Below are positions 47,702 through 55,452 of a DNA stretch of 64,000 bases, piece by piece. The notes beneath the pieces are model-generated. The model worked only from the letters and a program-made list of their open reading frames with translations. It did not search any database and was not told the origin of the DNA. Position 1 is the first letter of the stretch, and each line of letters starts with the position of its first letter. The DNA is from Pseudomonas sp. J452 (GTDB taxonomy: Bacteria > Pseudomonadota > Gammaproteobacteria > Pseudomonadales > Pseudomonadaceae). The stretch covers positions 4,402,001 to 4,466,000 of the forward strand of contig NZ_CP088294.1 in assembly GCF_024666525.1 (NCBI RefSeq), given 5' to 3'. The translations under genes were made by a program, and so were the position numbers.

Positions 47702-48330
47702 GCCTCGGCCTCCTGGAAGGGGCTGGGATCGCCGCAACCGACACGGAATACTTCCGGCTCGCCATCGGCCAGGTTGACCACGGTGGAGGCCTCCAGGCCG
47801 CCGTAGCCGCCATCGATGACCAGGTCGACATGGTGTTCGAGCACCTGGCGCATCTCGTAGGGATCGCTCATCGGCAGCTCTTCGCCAGGCAAAATCAGGC
47901 TCACGCTCATCAGCGGCTCACCCAGCTGCTCGGCCAGCGCCTGGGCGATCGGATGGCCCGGCACGCGCAGACCAATGGTGCGGCGCTTGGGGTGCAGGAG
48001 CATGCGCGGCACTTCACGGGTGGCATTCAGGATAAAGGTGTAAGGCCCCGGGGTATGCGCCTTGAGTACGCGGAAGGCAGCGGTATCGACCTTGGCGAAC
48101 AGGCCGATCTGCGACAGGTCGCTGCATACCAGGGTGAAGTTGTGCTTGTCGTCCAGCTGGCGCAGACGGCGGATGCGCTCGACCGCGCCCTTGTCACCGA
48201 TCAGGCAACCGATGGCGTAGGAAGAGTCGGTCGGATAGACCACCACGCCACCACCGCGGATGATTTCCACGGCCTGCTTGATCAGGCGCGCCTGCGGGTT
48301 TTCCGGGTGCACCTGGAAGAACTGACTCAT
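47698..48330 (-). CDS. YciO/TsaC-family threonylcarbamoyl-AMP synthase-like protein
   Basis: A 210-residue Sua5/YciO/YrdC fold protein. GGGVVVYPTDSSYAIGCLIG, then KRRTIGLRVPGHPIAQALAE and STVVNLADGEPEVFRVGCGD mark it as the YciO branch. Related TsaC proteins make threonylcarbamoyl-AMP for tRNA t6A; whether YciO members do this efficiently is not settled. The ATG at 48330 follows GGGAGAGG. It lies between the PHP phosphatase and scpA, all on the minus strand. Confidence 0.92.
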   Translation of the reverse strand: MSQFFQVHPENPQARLIKQAVEIIRGGGVVVYPTDSSYAIGCLIGDKGAVERIRRLRQLDDKHNFTLVCSDLSQIGLFAKVDTAAFRVLKAHTPGPYTFILNATREVPRMLLHPKRRTIGLRVPGHPIAQALAEQLGEPLMSVSLILPGEELPMSDPYEMRQVLEHHVDLVIDGGYGGLEASTVVNLADGEPEVFRVGCGDPSPFQEAEA

Positions 48331-48343
48331 GACCTCTCCCTGT

Positions 48344-49213
48344 TCAGAGGGCAGTAATATTCGGGCTGTGGACATCACTGAAGCGCTCCCACAAAGGTGG
48401 CAGATCTTCGGGTAACGGACGGTACATGCCCAACTCCGACCAGTCGCCCGGTGCATGGAAATCACTGCCGACGCTGGCCAGCATGCCGAATTCTCGCGCC
48501 AGAATGGCCAGACCGCCAACCTGTTCGGCCGGTTGCAGGCCATTGACCACTTCCAGCGCATGACCGCCGGCGGCGATGAAGTCGGCGACCAGACGGCGCC
48601 GCTTGCTACGGGTGAAATCATACTGCCAGGGGTGCGCCAGGCTGATCCAGGCGCGCGCCTCGCGCAGCGTGCCAACCGCCTGCTCCAGGGTCGGCCAGTG
48701 CTGTTTCACATCGCCCAGTTTGCCGGAGCCGAGCCACTTGCGGAATGCCTCGGCATGATCACGCACATGCCCGGCACGCACCAGGAACTCGGCAAAGTGC
48801 GGCCGCGCTGGTGCGTTGCCGCTATCACCCAGGGCCTGCTGCACGGCGCGCGCGCCCTCCAGCGCACCGGGCATGCCCTTGGCTTCCAGACGCCGGGAGA
48901 TTTCCTCGGCGCGCAGCCAGCGGCCCTGGTGCAGTTCGCCGATGGCCTGCTGCAAAGCCGGGGCGTCGGCGGCGAAGGCATACCCCAATACATGAATAGT
49001 AGCGCCGCCCCAGGTACAGGACAGTTCGATGCCGTTGACCAGCTGCAGCCCCAGCTGAACCGCGGTCTGACGCGCCTCATCGAGACCTTCGAGGGTGTCG
49101 TGATCGGTCAGCGCCAGCAACTGCACACCCCGCTCATGGGCGCGCGCAACCACCACGGACGGGGCAAGAACGCCGTCCGAGGCGGTGCTGTGGCAGTGCA
49201 GATCTACTTTCAT
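48344..49213 (-). CDS. rnm: PHP-domain 3',5'-nucleotide phosphatase / 5'-3' exonuclease (RNase AM type)
   Basis: A 289-residue PHP-family metal-dependent phosphoesterase (formerly TrpH/YciV). Metal-site motifs are VDLHCHSTASDGVLAP, LALTDHDTLEG, VNGIELSCTW and the C-terminal SVGSDFHAPGDW. Relatives remove nucleotides from RNA 5' ends and hydrolyse 3',5'-bisphosphates. It ends 13 bases before the yciO-like gene and is divergent from yciB. Confidence 0.92.
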   Translation of the reverse strand: MKVDLHCHSTASDGVLAPSVVVARAHERGVQLLALTDHDTLEGLDEARQTAVQLGLQLVNGIELSCTWGGATIHVLGYAFAADAPALQQAIGELHQGRWLRAEEISRRLEAKGMPGALEGARAVQQALGDSGNAPARPHFAEFLVRAGHVRDHAEAFRKWLGSGKLGDVKQHWPTLEQAVGTLREARAWISLAHPWQYDFTRSKRRRLVADFIAAGGHALEVVNGLQPAEQVGGLAILAREFGMLASVGSDFHAPGDWSELGMYRPLPEDLPPLWERFSDVHSPNITAL

Positions 49214-49243
49214 GGGGCCGCTTTCAGGGTCAATGATGTTTGT

Positions 49244-49249
49244 TATTAT
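49244..49249 (+). promoter_or_regulatory. Possible -10 box for yciB
   Basis: TATTAT 30 bases before the yciB GTG, with CTTTCA 17 bases further upstream as a weak -35, in the 65-base divergent region shared with the PHP gene. Confidence 0.35.
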
Positions 49250-49278
49250 GCCGCCACATCCCGCTTCTGGCTGCCGCC

Positions 49279-49869
49279 GTGAAACAATTCATCGATTTCA
49301 TCCCGCTTATCCTGTTTTTCATCGTCTACAAACTCGACCCACGCACCCTCGACCTGGCTGGTCACAGCTTCGAGCTGGGCGGTATCTTCAGCGCCACGGC
49401 GGTGCTGATCGCCAGCTCGGTGCTGGTCTACGGCACCCTGCTGGCCGTGCAGCGCAAGCTGGAGAAGGGTCAATGGCTGACCCTGGTGGCCTGCCTGCTG
49501 TTCGGCGGCATGACCCTGGCCTTCCACAGTGAAACCTTCCTCAAGTGGAAAGCCCCGGTGGTCAACTGGCTGTTCGCCGCCGGCTTCGCCGCCAGCCACT
49601 TCATCGGTAACAAGGTGCTGATCCAGCGCATGATGGGCCACGCAATCAGCCTGCCGCAGCCGATCTGGACCCGCCTGAACATCGCCTGGATCGCCTTTTT
49701 CATCTTCAGCGGCTGCGCCAACCTGTTCGTCGCCTTCACCTTCCACGACATCTGGGTCGACTTCAAAGTGTTCGGCAGCCTGGGCATGACCGTGCTGTTC
49801 CTGGTCGCCCAGGGCGTCTACCTGGCGCGCCACATGCACGACGAAGCCCCCCAGCAAAGTAAGGACTGA
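49279..49869 (+). CDS. yciB: Inner-membrane spanning protein YciB (septation protein A)
   Basis: A 196-residue protein with five or six membrane segments. The start [19 protein letters not shown] fixes GTG 49279 as the initiation codon. The block [20 protein letters not shown] and the segment [20 protein letters not shown] are diagnostic. In E. coli YciB interacts with division and elongation proteins and affects envelope integrity. Followed at one base by yciI. Confidence 0.95.
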   Translation: MKQFIDFIPLILFFIVYKLDPRTLDLAGHSFELGGIFSATAVLIASSVLVYGTLLAVQRKLEKGQWLTLVACLLFGGMTLAFHSETFLKWKAPVVNWLFAAGFAASHFIGNKVLIQRMMGHAISLPQPIWTRLNIAWIAFFIFSGCANLFVAFTFHDIWVDFKVFGSLGMTVLFLVAQGVYLARHMHDEAPQQSKD

Positions 49870-49870
49870 C

Positions 49871-50170
49871 ATGCTCTACGCCATCATCGCCAGCGACGTA
49901 GCCAATTCCCTGGAACAACGCCTGGCTGCCCGCCCAGCGCACCTGGCGCGCCTGGAACAGCTGAAAAGCGAAGGCCGCCTGGTGCTGGCCGGCCCGCACC
50001 CGGCGGTGGACAGCGTTGACCCGGGCCCGGCCGGCTTCTCCGGCAGCCTGATCGTCGCCGAATTCGAATCCCTGGTCGCCGCACAGAACTGGGCGGATGC
50101 CGACCCCTACCGCGCCGCCGGCGTGTATGCCAGTGTGCTGGTCAAGCCCTTCAAACTGGTACTCCCCTGA
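49871..50170 (+). CDS. yciI: YciI family protein
   Basis: A 99-residue ferredoxin-like fold protein. [40 protein letters not shown] with the family His/Asp surroundings, and [20 protein letters not shown] are YciI signatures. The conserved His and Asp suggest an enzyme, but no reaction is assigned. Coupled to yciB, one base apart, as in many gammaproteobacteria. Confidence 0.95.
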   Translation: MLYAIIASDVANSLEQRLAARPAHLARLEQLKSEGRLVLAGPHPAVDSVDPGPAGFSGSLIVAEFESLVAAQNWADADPYRAAGVYASVLVKPFKLVLP

Positions 50171-50242
50171 AATTTTTCTGATTCATCCGCAAGCCATCGC
50201 CACGCATAACCCATAACAACAAACGGGAAACTGGAGTTCCTC

Positions 50243-50653
50243 ATGCGCACAGGTCCGCTGTCATTGCTTCTCACTACATTGCTGTTCGCGCCCTTGCTGG
50301 CCGCCGAAGAAGCGCCCGCAGCCCCCACCAGTGTCACCAGCAGCGTGGAACCCACGACCAACAGCAGCGACAGCCCGGCCGCCGCAGCGCAAGCAACCCC
50401 GGCAGAAAGCCCGGCAAGCAATAGCGCCGCGGCAACCGATGGCGAGCGCGACAGCGCCCTGCTCAGCCGCCTGCGCCAGGAAAACCAGCGCCTCAAACTG
50501 AAACTCAAGGAAGCCCAGGCACAGCGGCCGAATCAGCTGCTCAGCGAACAGCAGATGTGGTTCGCCGTCGGCGCCGGTACCGCCCTGCTGGCCTTCATCG
50601 TCGGCCGCCTGAGTGGCGGACGGCGTAACAAACGCCAGAGCCAGTGGGTCTGA
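50243..50653 (+). CDS. Exported coiled-coil protein with C-terminal membrane anchor
   Basis: A 136-residue protein of unknown function. A signal peptide (MRTGPLSLLLTTLLFAPLLA) leads to an Ala/Ser/Thr/Pro linker (about 22-70), a short coiled coil (LLSRLRQENQRLKLKLKEAQ), and a C-terminal membrane segment (WFAVGAGTALLAFIVGRLSG) followed by a basic tail RRNKRQ. The coiled coil plus terminal anchor resembles the C-terminal half of YgiM-type SH3 proteins but there is no SH3 domain. ATG 50243 follows GGAG. It stands just before the CpxR-like gene. Confidence 0.75.
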   Translation: MRTGPLSLLLTTLLFAPLLAAEEAPAAPTSVTSSVEPTTNSSDSPAAAAQATPAESPASNSAAATDGERDSALLSRLRQENQRLKLKLKEAQAQRPNQLLSEQQMWFAVGAGTALLAFIVGRLSGGRRNKRQSQWV

Positions 50654-50663
50654 AGCACAGCCC

Positions 50664-51341
50664 ATGAACGAACTGCTGCTGATCGACGACGACCAGGAAC
50701 TCTGCGAACTGCTGGCCAGCTGGCTGCAGCAGGAGGGTTTTCAGGTGCGCGCCAGCCATGATGGCAGCAGTGCCCGAGCGGCCCTGGCACAAGCCACGCC
50801 GGCCGCGGTGATCCTCGACGTGATGCTGCCCGACGGCAGTGGCCTGGAACTGCTCAAGCAACTGCGCAGCGAGCACCCGGAGCTGCCGGTACTGATGCTC
50901 TCGGCCCGCGGCGAACCACTGGACCGCATCCTCGGCCTGGAACTGGGCGCCGACGACTACCTGGCCAAACCCTGCGACCCGCGTGAGCTCACCGCCCGCC
51001 TGCGCGCCGTGCTGCGCCGCACAACGCCGGTAGCCAGTAGCTCACGCCTGGAGCTGGGCGACCTCAGCTACAGCCAGGTCCGTGGTGCAGCCAGCATCGG
51101 CGAACAGGAAATCAGCCTGACCCTTTCCGAAAGCCGGGTACTGGAAGCCCTGCTGCAACAGCCAGGCGAACCGGTGGACAAACAGACCCTGGCGCAACTG
51201 GCCCTCGGCCGCAAGCTGACCCTCTACGACCGCAGCCTGGACATGCATGTCAGCAACCTGCGCAAGAAGCTCGGCCCGCATGCCGATGGTCGCCCGCGCA
51301 TCGTTGCCCTGCGTAGTCGCGGCTATTACTACAACGCCTAA
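50664..51341 (+). CDS. OmpR/CpxR family response regulator
   Basis: A 225-residue response regulator. The receiver domain (about 1-115) has the acidic pocket LLIDDDQELCELL, the phospho-Asp in AVILDVMLPDGSGLELL and the Lys in LAKPCDPREL. The C-terminal winged helix (about 130-225) has LYDRSLDMHVSNLRKKLG and RSRGYYYNA. Together with the Spy/CpxP-like gene and the kinase downstream it forms a Cpx-like envelope stress system. A GTAAA direct repeat stands between it and the CpxP-like gene. Confidence 0.93.
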   Translation: MNELLLIDDDQELCELLASWLQQEGFQVRASHDGSSARAALAQATPAAVILDVMLPDGSGLELLKQLRSEHPELPVLMLSARGEPLDRILGLELGADDYLAKPCDPRELTARLRAVLRRTTPVASSSRLELGDLSYSQVRGAASIGEQEISLTLSESRVLEALLQQPGEPVDKQTLAQLALGRKLTLYDRSLDMHVSNLRKKLGPHADGRPRIVALRSRGYYYNA

Positions 51342-51356
51342 CCCTGACAGCCTGTC

Positions 51357-51372
51357 TTTACCGAGCCTTTAC
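51357..51372 (-). promoter_or_regulatory. Candidate CpxR box upstream of the CpxP-like gene
   Basis: On the minus strand GTAAA-N6-GTAAA (51368-51372 and 51357-51361), a direct repeat one base longer in spacing than the E. coli consensus GTAAA-N5-GTAAA. It lies 84 bases before the cpxP-like ATG, just after the response regulator gene. Inferred from pattern and context. Confidence 0.5.
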
Positions 51373-51455
51373 CCTTGCCTGACTGCGCTTGACCTTGCCG
51401 TCCCTAGACTGGGCTCATCCGGTAATCCACCGGCATCGAGACAAGGAGACACACC

Positions 51456-51902
51456 ATGCGCAAGACCCTGATCGCCCTGCTGCTTGCAGGCGCCCTGCCG
51501 ACCCTGGCGCTGGCCATGCCCGAAGGCGGCCCCCGCGATAACCAACACTGCGGCCAAGACGGCATGCGTGGCGAACACCGAGGCCCGGGCATGCGCATGT
51601 TCAAGGACCTCGACCTCAGCGCCGAACAGCGCGCGCAGATGGGCGAACTGATGCGCGAGCGCAAGAACGGCCCGCAGGAGATCACCCAGAAGTACCTGGA
51701 CAAGCTGTCGGAAACCGACAAGCAGGCCCTGCACAAAGAACTGGAAAACGCGCGCCTGGAACACGATAAGGCGATCCGCGCCATCCTCACCCCGGAGCAG
51801 CAGAAGACTTTCGACGCGCACAAGGCGGAAATGGACAAGCGCCGCGCCGAGCGTGAAGAATTCGCCGCCTGGAAAGCCGAGAAAGACAGCGAGGCCGAGT
51901 GA
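51456..51902 (+). CDS. Spy/CpxP family periplasmic protein
   Basis: A 148-residue periplasmic helical protein. The signal peptide is MRKTLIALLLAGALPTLALA. LTxxQ-type motifs appear as DLSAEQRAQMGEL and ILTPEQQKTFDAHK, the mark of the CpxP/Spy family. In E. coli CpxP binds the sensor domain of CpxA and Spy is a chaperone. Its place between the regulator and kinase genes supports a CpxP role: feedback on the kinase. Confidence 0.92.
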   Translation: MRKTLIALLLAGALPTLALAMPEGGPRDNQHCGQDGMRGEHRGPGMRMFKDLDLSAEQRAQMGELMRERKNGPQEITQKYLDKLSETDKQALHKELENARLEHDKAIRAILTPEQQKTFDAHKAEMDKRRAEREEFAAWKAEKDSEAE

Positions 51903-51990
51903 CGGGGCGGCAGCACGCTGCAGCGACCGGCCAAACCCTACCGCCCGACCTGCCCCACGGCAGGCCGGGCCTTTTGCTTGAGGAACGCCC

Positions 51991-53322
51991 GTGTCTTCAC
52001 TGTTCTGGCGCATCTTTGCCAGCTTCTGGCTGGCCATCGTCCTGGTTGCCGGGCTCTCCATCCTGCTCGGCCGAACGCTCAACCAGGATAGCTGGATCAT
52101 CAACCAGCACCCGGCCCTGGACAACCTGCCCGAGCGCTGGAGCCAGCGCTTCGAAGAACAGGGCGCGCAAGCCGCACAGGACTTTCTCGAGCGGCGCAAG
52201 CGGCGCTTCCACATCGACATCCAGGTGCTAGACGACAATGGCGAGCCCCTGGTACGCGGCACCTTCCCGCCCCGTGCCGCCGCGTACGAGGCCCGCCAGC
52301 ACAATGAACGACGCCTGCCCTGGCGGCGCCTGACGGCCGAATACACCAGCCCGAGCAGCGGTAATACCTACCTGTTCATCTACCGTATCCCGCATCCAGA
52401 ACTGGAAGCCTGGCACCGCGGCAGCCTGCTTCTACCCCTCAGTGCCCTGGGCATAGCCCTGGTGGTGCTGACCGCGCTCAGCCTGCTGCTGACCCTGTCC
52501 ATCACCCGTCCGCTCGGGCGCCTGCGCGGCGCCGTGCACGACCTCGGCCAGACCGTCTACCAGCAGCACAGCCTGGCGCGCCTGGCCGGCCGGCGCGACG
52601 AGTTCGGCGTGCTGGCGCGCGACTTCAACCGCATGGGCGCCCGTCTGCAAGGGCTGATCGGCAGCCAGCGCCAGTTGCTGCGTGATGTGTCCCACGAACT
52701 GCGCTCACCGCTGGCGCGCCTGCGCATCGCCCTGGCCCTGGCCGAACGGGCCGAACCGGCGGAACGCGAAAAACTCTGGCCGCGCCTGGGCCAGGAGTGC
52801 GACCGCCTGGAAGACCTGATCAGCGAGATTCTCGCCCTCGCCCGCCTGGATGCCGAGCCGGGCACCGCGCAAGCGATCGACCTGGACAAGCTGCTCGACG
52901 CCCTCAGGGAGGACACGCGCCTGAGCGCTCCCGAGCAACAACTGCAGATCCACATGGACAGCCGTCCGCTGCCCTTGCAGGGCTGGCCGGACATGCTCGG
53001 ACGGGCACTGGACAATCTGCTGCGCAATGCCCTGCGTTTCAATCCGCTCGGGCAGCCGATCGAAATCAGCGTACAGCGCCAGCCGCAGCAGTTACTGATC
53101 AGCGTGCGCGATCACGGCCCCGGAGTGCCTGCGGATTTACTGGACAAGCTCGGCGAACCCTTCTTCCGCGCACCCGGCCAAAGCGCCGCCGGCCACGGCC
53201 TGGGCCTGGCCATCGCGCGGCGGGCAGCGGAACGGCATGGTGGGCAGTTGACGCTGGCCAATCATGCGCAGGGCGGCTTTATCGCCACCCTGGTATTGCC
53301 GCTGGTGGCACAGCAAGCATAG
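51991..53322 (+). CDS. CpxA-like sensor histidine kinase
   Basis: A 443-residue inner-membrane kinase. Two membrane segments (about 8-27 and 148-170) bracket a 120-residue periplasmic sensor; then HAMP, HisKA with the phosphoacceptor in RDVSHELRSPLARLRIALAL, and HATPase_c with DNLLRNALRFNP, VRDHGPGVP and GHGLGLAIARRA. The start is GTG at 51991, preceded by GAGGAA. It is the partner of the response regulator at 50664, with the CpxP-like protein as probable modulator. Confidence 0.94.
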   Translation: MSSLFWRIFASFWLAIVLVAGLSILLGRTLNQDSWIINQHPALDNLPERWSQRFEEQGAQAAQDFLERRKRRFHIDIQVLDDNGEPLVRGTFPPRAAAYEARQHNERRLPWRRLTAEYTSPSSGNTYLFIYRIPHPELEAWHRGSLLLPLSALGIALVVLTALSLLLTLSITRPLGRLRGAVHDLGQTVYQQHSLARLAGRRDEFGVLARDFNRMGARLQGLIGSQRQLLRDVSHELRSPLARLRIALALAERAEPAEREKLWPRLGQECDRLEDLISEILALARLDAEPGTAQAIDLDKLLDALREDTRLSAPEQQLQIHMDSRPLPLQGWPDMLGRALDNLLRNALRFNPLGQPIEISVQRQPQQLLISVRDHGPGVPADLLDKLGEPFFRAPGQSAAGHGLGLAIARRAAERHGGQLTLANHAQGGFIATLVLPLVAQQA

Positions 53323-53477
53323 GCCTGGATGGCGCTGGCTCGGGAATACGGCCACACCGTCGCCACCGAGCACCGACTACGCCCCGTATCTGGCCGGGGG
53401 TGGTCCTTCAGGTTTAGAGTGCTGACCTTGAGGAAGTCGCCCCAGCTTGCCGGGGCCCAACATACACAGGGAACCGT

Positions 53478-54545
53478 ATGCCAACCCTCACCCGCGACCA
53501 GGCCCAGCAGCGCGCCGACGATATCCAGGCGTTCTACCGCGAGGTGCAGCGCCTGCATGAAGAGCAGGCGCTGACGCTCGGCAACGAGCAGCTGCAGCAT
53601 CTGCAGGTGCATCATCAGGACTTGCTGGCGCAGTACCGCAGTCGTTTCGACATCGACCACACCCAGCAGAGCAAGCGCCTGTCGCTGAGCATGCGCATCG
53701 TCTCGCTGCTCGGCGCCCTGGCCCTGGCGGCCAGCCTGTTGTTCTTCTTCTACCAGTTCTGGGGCCTGTTCAGCGAGACGGCGCAGGTCGCCATCCTCAT
53801 CGGTTTCTCCCTCGCCAGCCTGCTGCTGACCTTCATCATCCGCCAGCGCGACCCTTCCGGCTATTTCAGCAAGCTAGCCGCCCTGCTCGCCTTCGCCTGC
53901 TTCGTGCTCAACATCAGTCTGCTCGGGCAGATCTTCAATATCACTCCTTCGGACAAGGCCCTGCTGCCCTGGGCCGCCCTCGCCCTGCTGCTGGCCTACA
54001 GCTGCAACGCCCGTCTGCTGCTGATCGCCGGGCTGGCCTGCCTGCTGGCCTACAGCGCCACCCTGCTGTGCACCTGGAGCGGTCTCTACTGGCTGGAAGC
54101 AGGCGAGCACCCGGAAAACTTCCTGCCATGCGGATTGCTGTTCGTCCTGCTGCCGCAGTTCCTCAGCCAGGCACGCTTCAGCGGTTTCGCCGCCATCTAC
54201 CGGGTCATGGGTCTGCTGGCCCTGTTCGTGCCCATGCTGGTGCTGGCCAACTGGGGACATGGCAGCTACCTGCCGTTTTCCGCCGACAGCATCGAAGTCG
54301 GCTACCAACTGCTCGGCTTTGTCGCCGCGGCCCTGGCCATCTGGCTTGGCACGCGCCGCGACTGGATAGAGGTGGCGCTGACCGGCCAGCTGTTCTTCAT
54401 CCTGTTCCTCGGCATCAAGATGGTCGACTGGTGGTGGGACGTGCTGCCCAAGTACCTGTTCTTCCTCCTGCTCGGTCTGATGGCTGTGCTCAGCCTGCTG
54501 GTGCTCGGGCGCTTGCGCCGCAGCCACAAGGAGGCAGACGCATGA
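53478..54545 (+). CDS. DUF2157 membrane protein
   Basis: A 355-residue protein. A cytoplasmic N-terminal helical region (about 1-70, with a coiled coil around FYREVQRLHEEQALTL) is followed by about ten membrane segments. The N-terminal and early membrane layout matches the DUF2157 family; no function is known. It overlaps the next gene by four bases (ATGA), so the two form a coupled pair, a pairing often seen for DUF2157 and GDYXXLXY-type proteins. Confidence 0.75.
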   Translation: MPTLTRDQAQQRADDIQAFYREVQRLHEEQALTLGNEQLQHLQVHHQDLLAQYRSRFDIDHTQQSKRLSLSMRIVSLLGALALAASLLFFFYQFWGLFSETAQVAILIGFSLASLLLTFIIRQRDPSGYFSKLAALLAFACFVLNISLLGQIFNITPSDKALLPWAALALLLAYSCNARLLLIAGLACLLAYSATLLCTWSGLYWLEAGEHPENFLPCGLLFVLLPQFLSQARFSGFAAIYRVMGLLALFVPMLVLANWGHGSYLPFSADSIEVGYQLLGFVAAALAIWLGTRRDWIEVALTGQLFFILFLGIKMVDWWWDVLPKYLFFLLLGLMAVLSLLVLGRLRRSHKEADA

Positions 54546-55366
54546 TCACGCTCACCAACCGCCACGCCCTGCTGGCCGGCCTCACCCTGGTTCTCCTGAG
54601 CAATGTCGTGGCGCTGGGCGGTGTCTGGTACAACCGCCAGGGCCAGCCAGACAGCAGCCTGCTGCTCTCGGAGCGCGAACTGCTGCGCGACCATGAGGGG
54701 CCGCGCCGAGAAAACAGCGGCCTGGCCCTGCGCATGGACTGGCGTAGCCCACGCTCAGACGATGCCAATAACCGCTACACACGCCAGCCCCTGCAACAGG
54801 AACAACTGCTGGCCCTGGGCTTCGCGCCGCTCGACGAACAGAGTCCGGACTATTACCCGCGCGACGACAGGCGCGAGGTGCTGGTGGTGCTGGAGTTCGA
54901 TGGCCCGGCCTACCAGGCCGAGCTACAGCGTGCGGCCGCCGAGCTGCAGCAGGCCAGCAAACGGCTGGCCAAACTGCCGCACGATAAAGAGCTGCAGGCG
55001 GCGGAAAAAACGGCACGCGAGTATCTGGCCAACCAACGCCAGCGCGACAGTCGCCTGTTCGCCGTCGATGTCGGCCTGGATGCCGTCAGCCTGCGCCAGC
55101 GCTATGCCGATCGCCGCCGCTACGCCCTGGTGCCCGGTACAGTCAGCGTCTGGTGCGATTGCAGCGGCAACGTGCGCCGCCTGACCGGGCAGATCAACCA
55201 GCTGCACAGCAGCAGTATCAACGTGCCGCATAGCTGGCGCAGTACCCTGGCCAAACATCTGCCCGCCGCCTATTCGCGCGATGAGCGTCCAGCCTTCCAG
55301 GCCCAGGTCAATTTCGGTCAGCGTCTGGAGCCCTGGATTGAGACAGTTAGCGGGCTGCCCGACTAG
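54542..55366 (+). CDS. Exported or anchored partner of the DUF2157 protein (DUF4824-like)
   Basis: A 274-residue protein with one N-terminal membrane segment (HALLAGLTLVLLSNVVALGG) and a long periplasmic part. The beginning (VWYNRQGQPDSSLLLSEREL) resembles DUF4824 or GDYXXLXY-type proteins that accompany DUF2157 genes. A coiled coil lies at about 120-160 (QRAAAELQQASKRLAKL). Function unknown. Its translation is coupled to the DUF2157 gene; naming of the family is from memory and needs a profile search. Confidence 0.65.
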   Translation: MITLTNRHALLAGLTLVLLSNVVALGGVWYNRQGQPDSSLLLSERELLRDHEGPRRENSGLALRMDWRSPRSDDANNRYTRQPLQQEQLLALGFAPLDEQSPDYYPRDDRREVLVVLEFDGPAYQAELQRAAAELQQASKRLAKLPHDKELQAAEKTAREYLANQRQRDSRLFAVDVGLDAVSLRQRYADRRRYALVPGTVSVWCDCSGNVRRLTGQINQLHSSSINVPHSWRSTLAKHLPAAYSRDERPAFQAQVNFGQRLEPWIETVSGLPD

Positions 55367-55452
55367 GCTCAAAACCCTAGCCCTGCACTGCCGGGCGGTG
55401 ACGCCAACCCGCCCGGCGCGCTAGCATGGCGCACTTCTTCAGGTTTCCCGAC

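Noticed and set aside
49246..49872. 208-codon frame on the minus strand over yciB
   Set aside because: Antisense to yciB, which has diagnostic motifs and is coupled to yciI.
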